The position numbers and the translations under genes are program-made. A stretch of 50,917 nucleotides of DNA from Methanobrevibacter sp. Lineage in GTDB: Archaea > Methanobacteriota > Methanobacteria > Methanobacteriales > Methanobacteriaceae. The stretch lies in the NCBI RefSeq assembly GCF_015062935.1, contig NZ_SUTM01000020.1, positions 1 to 50,917 of the forward strand, in the 5' to 3' direction. Below, piece by piece: positions 18,242 to 26,800 of the stretch (positions are counted from its first letter, which is position 1; the number at the start of each line of letters is the position of its first letter). The notes below the pieces were generated by a model that had not been told where the DNA came from, did no database searches, and saw nothing but the letters and a program-made list of their open reading frames with translations.

Positions 18242-18877
18242 TTAAAAATTTAACAATGCCCTGATTACAATAACATTGACGTTACGTTTTTCTTTAGTGT
18301 GAAACTCATAAATTTTAGGAATCGGAAAGTCATATCTGAAAATATGGGTAATTTTCAAATCATGGTCATTATAGTAATCAATTAAAAACTCTTCTGTGGA
18401 TGCCATATGAAAAGAATATATAACATTCGGTTTAAACTGACAGGCTTTATCTACAAACTTTAAATCCTGGCCCTGGTCGGCATTTTTCTGAGATCCGAAA
18501 GGAGGATTTTGAATGACCGTGTCAATTCCTGAAACATTTTCCAAATCATCAATGTCACTTAAAATGAAATTCACATTATCCAATTTTAACTTTTGTGATG
18601 TTTCAACTGCAATACTGATTGAATCCTCATCAATGTCAACACCGCATGCGGAATTTGCGCCCATCAAAGCGCAGCCCATTGCAAATATGCCGCTGCCGCA
18701 ACCCAAATCCAGAACATTATTATTATCGATATCGCCTAATGAATAGGCATTCCAAATTAAATCGGATGCAATAACAGATGGAGTGGTATACTGTTCAAGC
18801 CCCACTTTTGGTTTAGGATGTGGAGGAATAGATTGAAGTTTCATTTCCAAATGTTTTTTACGAGTAATCTTTTTCAT
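18242..18877 (-). CDS. METTL5-like SAM-dependent methyltransferase
   Basis: A 211-residue class I methyltransferase. The SAM-binding motif I is VLDLGCGSGIFAMG (about residues 55-68), the acidic motif II is GVDIDEDS, and the catalytic NPPF motif near residue 118 is typical of N6-adenine methyltransferases. N-terminal KHLEMKLQSIPPHPKPKVGLEQYTT is characteristic of the archaeal COG2263/METTL5 group, whose eukaryotic member methylates an adenosine in 18S rRNA; a small-subunit rRNA target here is inferred. It is transcribed divergently from pycA, with starts 73 bp apart. Confidence 0.9.
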   Translation of the reverse strand: MKKITRKKHLEMKLQSIPPHPKPKVGLEQYTTPSVIASDLIWNAYSLGDIDNNNVLDLGCGSGIFAMGCALMGANSACGVDIDEDSISIAVETSQKLKLDNVNFILSDIDDLENVSGIDTVIQNPPFGSQKNADQGQDLKFVDKACQFKPNVIYSFHMASTEEFLIDYYNDHDLKITHIFRYDFPIPKIYEFHTKEKRNVNVIVIRALLNF

Positions 18878-18950
18878 ATAATCAACATATTTAATAATTA
18901 TCTAATATATAATATTATATTATTAATAAAAAATTACTTTGAGGTTTCAT

Positions 18951-20435
18951 ATGTTTGAAAAAGTATTGATTGCAAATAGAGGAGAAATCGCAATAAGGGT
19001 TATGCGTGCATGTCGTGAACTGGACATTGATACCGTAGCTATTTATTCCGATGCTGATAAAACCTCTTTATATACAAAATATGCTGATGAAAGTTATCCT
19101 TTAGGTAATCCTTCACCGGCAAAATCTTATTTGAATATAGAGAAAATTTTAGGTATCGCACTTGAAGCAGGTGTTGATGCAATTCACCCAGGTTATGGAT
19201 TTTTAGCGGAAAACCCAAAATTTGGAGAAGAATGTGAAAAAAATGGAATTAAACTAATTGGACCCTCTGGAGATGTAATCCATCAAATGGGAGATAAAAT
19301 TACATCCAAAGCATTAATGAAAAAAGCGGGAGTCCCTGTTATTGAAGGAACACCTGAAGGTGTAACAGACATTGAAGAAGCAAAAGAAATTGCCCGCCAA
19401 ATCGGTTATCCTGTAATCGTTAAAGCATCTGCAGGAGGTGGTGGAATTGGTATGCGTGCAGTTTACGAAGAAGATGAACTGGTACGTGCTATCGAATCTA
19501 CCCAATCAGTTGCATCAACCAACTTCGGTGACTCAACTGTTTTTATTGAAAAATATCTTGAAAAACCTCGTCACATAGAATTCCAGCTATTGGCAGATGA
19601 ACATGGAAATGTGATTCATGTTGCAGACAGGGAATGTTCAATTCAAAGAAGACATCAAAAGCTTCTTGAAGAGGCACCTTCACCAATTATGACTGAAGAG
19701 TTAAGGGAACAAATGGGCGGAAGTGCTGTTAAAGCTGCAGAATATATAGGATATACGAGTGCGGGAACAGTTGAATTCTTATATGACAATGGAAATTACT
19801 ATTTCCTTGAAATGAACACACGTATCCAAGTAGAACACCCAATTACAGAACTTGTAACTAACACTGACTTGATTAAAGAACAGATTAGAATTGCAGCGGG
19901 TGAAGAATTATCCCTATCACAAAATGACATTCAGGTAAACGGACATGCTATTGAATGCCGTATTAATGCGGAAGACCCTCTTAATGACTTTGCACCAAAC
20001 CCTGGTAAAATTACAGGTTACAGATCCCCTGGTGGACCTGGTGTGCGTTTAGACAGTGGAGTGTATATGAATTATTCAATTCCGACATTTTATGATTCAA
20101 TGATTTCAAAATTAATCACATATGGAAGAAACAGAAATGACGCAATCAATAGAATGAAAAGGGCATTAAGTGAATATATCATTTTAGGTGTAAAAACCAC
20201 AATCCCATTCCATAAGGCTATTTTAAGAAATCCTAATTTCATTTCTGGAGATTTAAATACTCATTTCATTGATTTACATAAAAAAGGTATTGATGCGGAA
20301 ATGGTTAAAGTTATTGAAGAAGATGCAGAATATGAAAATAGATTAAAATCCACATTTATGCCTAGTAAAAAAATTGCTGCTATTTCAGCGGCCGTAGGAT
20401 CATATCAAAATGCTGCAAAGAAAATGCAAAAATAG
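18951..20435 (+). CDS. pycA: Pyruvate carboxylase subunit A (biotin carboxylase)
   Basis: The ATP-dependent biotin carboxylase half of two-subunit pyruvate carboxylase, making oxaloacetate for biosynthesis. At 494 residues it has the biotin carboxylase start [20 protein letters not shown], the ATP-grasp glycine loop [12 protein letters not shown], the [15 protein letters not shown] block and the [12 protein letters not shown] catalytic segment. I use the ATG at 18951, which follows GAGG by 6 nt. The TTG at 18939 overlaps that region. birA follows after 16 bp. The transcarboxylase/biotin-carrier subunit PycB is not in the window; pycA and pycB are likewise unlinked in Methanothermobacter. Confidence 0.94.
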   Translation: MFEKVLIANRGEIAIRVMRACRELDIDTVAIYSDADKTSLYTKYADESYPLGNPSPAKSYLNIEKILGIALEAGVDAIHPGYGFLAENPKFGEECEKNGIKLIGPSGDVIHQMGDKITSKALMKKAGVPVIEGTPEGVTDIEEAKEIARQIGYPVIVKASAGGGGIGMRAVYEEDELVRAIESTQSVASTNFGDSTVFIEKYLEKPRHIEFQLLADEHGNVIHVADRECSIQRRHQKLLEEAPSPIMTEELREQMGGSAVKAAEYIGYTSAGTVEFLYDNGNYYFLEMNTRIQVEHPITELVTNTDLIKEQIRIAAGEELSLSQNDIQVNGHAIECRINAEDPLNDFAPNPGKITGYRSPGGPGVRLDSGVYMNYSIPTFYDSMISKLITYGRNRNDAINRMKRALSEYIILGVKTTIPFHKAILRNPNFISGDLNTHFIDLHKKGIDAEMVKVIEEDAEYENRLKSTFMPSKKIAAISAAVGSYQNAAKKMQK

Positions 20436-20451
20436 ATTTTGGAGATAATTT

Positions 20452-21369
20452 ATGAGAAATGAAATTGTAAATTTATTAAAAAAAGAAAATAAACTTTCTG
20501 ATAACACAATTGATGAACTCAAAAATATAAATATTGATGACTTTTCAAACATTGTTAAAGAAATCGGAAAAGAAGAAACAACATACATTAAGGCAGATGA
20601 AATTTCAAAAGATTTGCAAACCGAATACATTGGTAAAGACCTGTATATTTTCAATGAAGTATCTTCAACAAACACATTAGCAAAATTTCTATCCATGAAC
20701 GGTGCTGAAAACGGAACAGTAATCATCTCTGAAAAGCAAACAAAAGCAAAAGGCAGATCCGGAAAATCCTGGGAATCCCCATTAGGAGGAGTATGGTTAT
20801 CCATCATTATTAATCCTATTGTTGATTATTCAAAATTGCCTTTAATTACATTGGCAACTGGTGTTGCAGTCGCAAAAACCATGGAAAGAATAGGTGTTGA
20901 AAATTCTGAAATCAAATGGCCTAACGACATTATGATAAATGGTAAGAAGGTTTGCGGAATTTTAACTGAAGCAGTAACCAAATTCAACACTATTGAAAGT
21001 GTTATCATAGGTGTGGGTATTGATGCTAACTTAAATGTAACTGATTTCCCTGAAGAGTTGCAAGAAGGAACAACAACCCTTAAAGAAGAACTTAAAAAAG
21101 AAGGAAACGAAAATCTTTTAATTAAAATTTTCTTAGAAGAATTTGAAAAAATTAATGAACTTTTCATTGCCAAAGAATATGAAGCCATTCTAAAAGAATG
21201 GAGAAAACGTTCATATTCAATCGGAAAAATTGTTGAAGTAAGAGAACCTTTCAACACATACTATGACGCATATGTTTTAGGAATCAGTAAGGAAGGAGCT
21301 CTTATAGTTGAAAAAATTGATGGAACCCTAGAAAAAGTAATTTCCGGAGAATGTATTATCAAAAACTAG
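20452..21369 (+). CDS. birA: Biotin-protein ligase
   Basis: Attaches biotin to the carrier lysine of PycB, the expected biotinylated protein in these methanogens. The 305-residue protein has the ligase core from NEVSSTNTLAKFL (about residue 66) through the loop TKAKGRSGKSWESPLGGVWLS, IKWPNDIMINGKKVCGILTE and VIIGVGIDANLN, and a C-terminal SH3-like cap. About 60 residues precede the core with no helix-turn-helix that I can identify. Adenylate loop GRSGKSW is less arginine-rich than the classic GRGRRGRxW. GGAG precedes the ATG by 7 nt. The stop overlaps the convergent neighbour's stop by 4 nt (CTAG). Confidence 0.93.
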   Translation: MRNEIVNLLKKENKLSDNTIDELKNINIDDFSNIVKEIGKEETTYIKADEISKDLQTEYIGKDLYIFNEVSSTNTLAKFLSMNGAENGTVIISEKQTKAKGRSGKSWESPLGGVWLSIIINPIVDYSKLPLITLATGVAVAKTMERIGVENSEIKWPNDIMINGKKVCGILTEAVTKFNTIESVIIGVGIDANLNVTDFPEELQEGTTTLKEELKKEGNENLLIKIFLEEFEKINELFIAKEYEAILKEWRKRSYSIGKIVEVREPFNTYYDAYVLGISKEGALIVEKIDGTLEKVISGECIIKN

Positions 21370-22514
21370 AATACAATCTCCCTACATTTATCTTCATTAA
21401 TAGCTACGTCTTGTAGTTTATTAATTGAAGATTCTATTTTTTTACATAAATCATTCAAATTTAGATTAAATGCATCGTTAGTTGATAAATCAAATCTTAT
21501 TGTTGCAGATGCACCCGGCATTGAAACAGCCGGAATAGTAATAATTCCATAATCATTAAGCAATATGAATGATAATACAAATGCCAAATCATTATTGGAT
21601 AAATTATGAGGAACACTAATCTCCTTTGCTAAATTTTCAGGTGAAATCATGACCCCTGTAGGAGTAGTTTCGAAATAATCAAATTTTTCATTCAATAATT
21701 TGAACAGTTCATCCTTTCTGGAAAAACTATTGATTAAATTTTCCTCATTAAAATTCTTAATGCCATTTAACATTGCTAAAACAAGAGGTGGCTGAGCTTC
21801 AAGACCGAATTGATTTACTTTAACTTTGATTTTATCTATTAGCTCTCCACGACCGGCCATAAGTCCCCCTCTAGGACCCGGCATTAATTTATCAGTACTG
21901 GTAATTGCAATATCTGCACCCAAATCACATGCCCTTTGCTGGTTAAATACAACCGTCCTGAGTCTTGCGCCAGATGCATCATCTACCATAACCGGAATGT
22001 TGTTTTCATGAGCCAAATCAATGACTTTCCTAAATTCTTCTTCATCAATGACCTTATGATCCATTGTGGAACCGGTTATTACAACTAAAGAAGTATTATC
22101 CGGAATTGAAAAATCCTCAAAAACATCAGTTTCAAAATAATTAGCACCGACTAATTTGCAACTGCGAGGAATAGATGGATGAGCTGGCAATTCAGCTAAA
22201 TAATGTACAACATTGGAATCCTTTTCAACCAGAGCAAGGATTGTAGCTAATATTCCTGAAGAAGTCCTGTTTAAGGGTAGAATTTTCTCTCCACCCATAT
22301 GCTGCCTACCTACTTTTTGAAGGTCTTCTTCAAAAATAGCCGGACCAACATAAGTTTCTAAAAGACTCAATTCTGAAGGTGAAGCTATGAAACCTCCAGA
22401 TAAACCAGTTAAGTCAAATAAGGAATCTCTGCCTTTGCTTTCAACAATATTTTTAATAATTGAAAGGGCTTTTTCTCTTTTTTTGACTTCATCCAAAGAA
22501 TTAGTAATTATCAT
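21366..22514 (-). CDS. SelA-like PLP-dependent enzyme, MJ0158 family
   Basis: A 382-residue fold-type I PLP protein. The cofactor lysine is Lys209 within ITSTDKLMPGPRGGLMAG, and the aspartate of VMVDDASGARLR would bind the pyridine nitrogen. It resembles L-seryl-tRNA(Sec) selenium transferase. However, the archaeal MJ0158 group was reported to lack SelA activity, and I see no selenocysteine genes here, so the substrate is unknown. It starts directly after the stop of the small unknown gene upstream, so the two form an operon. Confidence 0.85.
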   Translation of the reverse strand: MIITNSLDEVKKREKALSIIKNIVESKGRDSLFDLTGLSGGFIASPSELSLLETYVGPAIFEEDLQKVGRQHMGGEKILPLNRTSSGILATILALVEKDSNVVHYLAELPAHPSIPRSCKLVGANYFETDVFEDFSIPDNTSLVVITGSTMDHKVIDEEEFRKVIDLAHENNIPVMVDDASGARLRTVVFNQQRACDLGADIAITSTDKLMPGPRGGLMAGRGELIDKIKVKVNQFGLEAQPPLVLAMLNGIKNFNEENLINSFSRKDELFKLLNEKFDYFETTPTGVMISPENLAKEISVPHNLSNNDLAFVLSFILLNDYGIITIPAVSMPGASATIRFDLSTNDAFNLNLNDLCKKIESSINKLQDVAINEDKCREIVF

Positions 22515-22844
22515 TTAATCAGAATCGTCTAATTGTAGTTTATAATCTTCAAAAAATTCCAAAATGGATTTTAATTGTTTATCTGTGACTGGAACAGTAG
22601 TGTATTCTTCTTCCTCAGGAATTCCATAGAAATATTCTGCGAATAATACTTTTCCATCAGGACTAGTTATGAGAGTTATACCATCAGAAAGTTTATCAGG
22701 GTTTTTATTTTGGAATTCCATTTCTACAGAAACACCGAATTTTTCTGAGAATTTTTCTTTTTCTTCAGGTTCTCTGTTACATTTTCTGATTTTTGTCATT
22801 CTAGATTTCAATTTTTTTTCTGCCGCTTCATTAATATCAGCCAT
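22515..22844 (-). CDS. Unknown small acidic protein upstream of the SelA-like enzyme
   Basis: I do not recognise this 109-residue protein. The first 30 residues are charged and helical-looking (ADINEAAEKKLKSRMTKIRKCNREPEEKEK). The middle looks like a small beta domain (GVSVEMEFQNKNPDKLSDGITLI, then GKVLFAEYFYG), and the end is acidic (YKLQLDDSD). There is no signal peptide or membrane segment. A TATA-like CTTATATATAA at about 22908-22920 and GGAAGTG before the ATG support expression. Its stop adjoins the start of the MJ0158-type gene, suggesting a partner or regulator of that enzyme. Confidence 0.75.
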   Translation of the reverse strand: MADINEAAEKKLKSRMTKIRKCNREPEEKEKFSEKFGVSVEMEFQNKNPDKLSDGITLITSPDGKVLFAEYFYGIPEEEEYTTVPVTDKQLKSILEFFEDYKLQLDDSD

Positions 22845-22940
22845 GATTACACTTCCAATAATAATTTTTTAAAATTCATGTATAAATTAAAATATACTAT
22901 ATAATGAAATTATATATAAGTATTACTTTTAATCAAAAAC

Positions 22941-23462
22941 TCAGTCATAAAGACTGTTACCGTGACTGTCCATTGCAACTATGAGTGGTCCAAAATCTTT
23001 AACTTTTAAATTCCAAATTGCTTCAGGCATTCCTAAGTCTAACCAGTCTACACTTTCAATTTCTTCAACAGCATCAACATATAATGCTGCACATCCGCCA
23101 GTAGCTACAACATATAGAGCTTCATTTCTTTTTAACGCTTCACGCACAGTATCATCCATACCGCCTTTACCAATGACAATTTTAGGACCCATATCCAGAA
23201 CATCACTCTGGTAAGGATTCATTCTCATTGAAGTGGTAGGTCCAATAGCTACCATTTCATATCCATCATCTTTTTCAGAGATAATAGGTCCTGCATGAAA
23301 TAACACCGCACCTTCAATATCTAAAGGAGCGCCTTGTTCAAGCAACCTTTTATGCGCCTGGTCACGTGCAGTTAAAATATTACCTGTTAAATAAACTACA
23401 TCGCCTGCTTTTAATTCTGATAAATCTTCATCTTTAATTGGAACGTTCAATTTTCTTTCCAT
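22941..23462 (-). CDS. fumB: Fumarate hydratase, class I, beta subunit
   Basis: The C-terminal-domain subunit of two-subunit, iron-sulfur class I fumarase/L(+)-tartrate dehydratase. The 173-residue sequence has the family segments [65 protein letters not shown] and [21 protein letters not shown]. Fumarase interconverts malate and fumarate in the partial reductive TCA branch fed by pyruvate carboxylase. The alpha subunit is not in the window. A TATA box (about 23487-23496) and AAGGTG precede the start, so it is independently transcribed with a very short leader. Confidence 0.93.
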   Translation of the reverse strand: MERKLNVPIKDEDLSELKAGDVVYLTGNILTARDQAHKRLLEQGAPLDIEGAVLFHAGPIISEKDDGYEMVAIGPTTSMRMNPYQSDVLDMGPKIVIGKGGMDDTVREALKRNEALYVVATGGCAALYVDAVEEIESVDWLDLGMPEAIWNLKVKDFGPLIVAMDSHGNSLYD

Positions 23463-23588
23463 CTATTCACCTTAAATAATAAGTTTCTTTATAAAAAAAT
23501 ATGACTAAGAATATATAAAATTTTTTGATTTAATAAATTTAATGGCGAACATTATCCGATTAAAAGAATTAACAATTTAAAACCTAAC

Positions 23589-23702
23589 CACATTAACATT
23601 AACGTCAGCTATTTGTAAATTGAAATTTACTTTTAAAAAGTAGTTGATATATATGTATAATTATAAAACAACTTGATTTGTAGAATACTTGGCGTTAATG
23701 TG
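23589..23702. repeat. Copy A of a ~113-bp element with inverted ends
   Basis: The stretch begins CACATTAACATTAACG and ends GGCGTTAATGTG; the ends are imperfect inverted repeats sharing the core ACATTAAC/GTTAATGT. A second copy of almost the same length is at 29238-29349. The right-hand 40 bp (AAAACAACTTGATTTGT... GCGTTAATGT) is the best conserved part. It lies about 110 bp downstream of the first adhesin-like gene, between that gene and fumB. The other parts of the 350-bp gap (23463-23812) hold only the fumB promoter and the adhesin gene's terminator. Confidence 0.6.
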
Positions 23703-23769
23703 AAATCACATTCATTAAAATTATAGTTTGAGAGGATGTTTTAATTTAAATTGAAAGATTAAATGATTT

Positions 23770-23814
23770 AAAAAAAAGATAAAAAAAGTTAGAAGAGGAA
23801 ATATAATCCCCTCT
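23770..23814 (-). terminator. Terminator of the 1728-residue adhesin-like gene
   Basis: The hairpin at 23794-23814 has arms AGAGGGGA/TTTCCTCT (two G-T pairs) and includes the TAG stop. It is followed on the minus strand by two long T runs (plus-strand A runs at 23770-23787). Confidence 0.65.
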
Positions 23815-26800
23815 ATTTGATTGTAATTTTAACTTTTTTAGACACTGATTTATATGTATTGTCACCAGCGAATTTGATTACTGCAGTGAATATGCCTTTT
23901 TTGGTTATTTTAATACTGAAAGTAACCTGACCTTTAGCATTTGTTTTTGCAGTGTAGGTTTTACCGTTTACTTTTAAAGTAACTTTTTTGCCTTTTGCAA
24001 GGTATGTTTTTCCATCGATGGATGATCCTTTGATGGTTTTTAAGGTTACTGTGTATTTTTTGGTTTTTGCAGTAGTCTTAAATGTTTTTGCGCTTGCAGA
24101 TATTGATGTTGTTTTCTTTTCAATGGTTACTTTGTGTACAGCCATGCTTGCATTATAGTCTTCGTCACCTAGGAATACGATTACAAAGGTGTACAGGCCT
24201 GCGTTTTTGAGGTTAATCTGAACATTTGCGAAACCGTTTTCATCAGTGGTTCTGTTTAATGTTACGCCATTGTAACCGATGTAGATGGTTTTGTTTGCAA
24301 TAGGATTTCCCTCATCATCTACAAGTTGGAATGTGAAGTTTCCACCACGTTCTCCTTCGTAGAAATCACAAGCATATTGTGCAAAGTCGTTTCCTAAAAT
24401 AACAGTTGATTGTCTCATTACAGCAGGAACAGTAAGTTTGATTGAAATATTAACCGGAATATATAAATCACTTCCAGCATAATCAACAATTATTGTAGCG
24501 CCAGATTCTCCAACAATCTCAAGTGAACCGTTAGCATCACTAACAACAGTTTTAGAAACATTGTTTATAGTATATGAAATATTTGCATTAGGAATTGCAT
24601 TTCCATTAGCATCTTTCAATATCATGGAAATATTATTTCCCTCTACAACGATATCATCAAATTTTGTTGCTATAATAGTTGTGCCTGAGATAACTGTTTC
24701 AGCTTCAGTGTAATATGAATCTGCATCATGGCGAACAGTGATATAATAATCTCTTACATCTTCCAAAACAATTTTACCATCTTCATCTGTGACGTAAACA
24801 GCATCCATAGATTTACCGTTAACGAATCCTTTAACAGTTATGTTTTGACCTTCTTCCCTGTTTGATCCGGAAATATTGGAACTGATAGTTGTAACACCGT
24901 TTTTGCCCCAATAGGTTACATTGGTAAATGCCACTTCAGCATTACTGTCAGAGTAAATAGCATTTAAAAAGTTATTTTGACCAAGGAATGCAATTTCAAT
25001 ACTAGTTCCATTTACAGTTACATTAAATGGAGTTGTATCATCCGCATTTGCTCTGTTGTTTAAGAAAACGGAATTGGAAACAATATTATTTGAAGCGTCG
25101 TCACAGTAAATTGCGGAACCTCTGGTTGCATTATTGCCGATGAAATTACAATTTGCCACATTACCGCTAACAGAGATGAAAACCGCACCACCAAATTTTG
25201 CAGAGTTATTGGTGAAATTACAATCACTCACAGTACCGGTACCATTAATGTAAAGAGCACCACCAAATTCAGCATGATTACCCATAAATTCACCATTAAA
25301 TAATACATTTTCAATGCTTTCAAAGAAATTGATTGCACCACCGTATGTAGCATGATTATCAACGAAATTACCATTAAATGTAATATTAATAGGAGTTAAA
25401 CGATAATTTACTGCACCACTATGTTGAACAGCAGTGTTGTTAATGAAATCACATGTAAATACGGAATTACTTGAAACATCCCTGAAAGTAATAGCACCAC
25501 CATTACCATTCATTTCACCAGTTTGCACTCCTAAAGCAGAATTATTAATAAAACAACCAGTAAAATTATTCTTATCTGAAGTACCAAAGAATACAATCGC
25601 ACCACCGGAGGAATTAGCTAAATTAAACATGAAATCAGAATCAAATCTGTTATTGTTAGCCTTATTGTAGAAAAAGATTGCTCCACCATTAACTGCATAA
25701 TTATTTGTGAAACTGCCTTCAAAACTATTGTTCTCAGCAACATTACGGAAAAATATTGCACCCCCACTAGCAGCATTAACACGATTATTATTAAACTCGG
25801 CAGAAATTACATTATCACAAGATTTATTCTGGAAACAAATAGCTCCACCAATTCTTTCAGCCACATTACCTTCAAAATAACCATCAATCACATTACCAGA
25901 AGTTTCATCATTAAAGAATACTGCACCACCCTGATAAGCACTATTATTAATAAAAGTGGAATTGATTTTGGAATTTGAAAAAGTAGTCTGAATAAATATT
26001 GCACCACCGGTTCTAGCGGAGTTATCAGCGAAATTAGAATCTGTCACATTTCCTTTTTCATAGAAGTAAACAGCACCACCATTAAAAGCAGTGTTGCCGG
26101 AGAATTTAGAGTTTTCTACATTGGCATATCTATTGAAATAAACTGCACCTCCACGTGATTTTGCAGAGTTGCCAGTGAAATTACAGCCTGTTACATTAGC
26201 ATTAGCTTCAAATAGAATTGCACCGCCATCCCTTGAAGCAGTGTTATTAATGAAATTACAGTTTTCAACAGAACCAGTACTATTATAGTAAACTGCACCT
26301 CCAACATTTAAAGCGACATTATTAATGAAATTACAATTTTTAACAGTGCCATTAGAACCCAGTTCGAAATAGACTGCACCACCATATCTGGCGGAGTTAT
26401 TAGTAAAATTACAATTTTCAACTGAACCGGTACTGTCAAAGTAAACTGCACCGCCATCATAAATAGAAGCGGTGTTATTGACAAAATTACAGTCTGTTAC
26501 ATTACCAATACCGTAAAATAGGATTGCTCCAACTGCACTAACAGCATAGTTATTTGTAAAATTACAATCGGTTACATTACCATCACTATCTTGAAATACG
26601 ATTGCACCACCAGTATTAGCAATATTATTAATAAAATTAGATTTTTCAACAGTACCCGAACCGCTGAAGTGCATTGCACCACCATTATAAGTGGAAGCAG
26701 TGTTATTGACAAAATTACAATCTGTTACATTACCCATATCAATAAATCTAATTGCACCACCCCAATCAGCAGTGTTATTAGTAAAATTACATTTTTCAAC

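Noticed and set aside
20400-20807. 135-codon minus-strand frame opposite birA
   Set aside because: It overlaps a clear biotin ligase domain and has no recognisable family features or ribosome-binding site.
21366-22514. Selenocysteine synthase (SelA) proper
   Set aside because: It has the fold and PLP lysine but belongs with the archaeal MJ0158 group, which is not accepted as a functional SelA. No selB, selD or tRNA-Sec is in the window.
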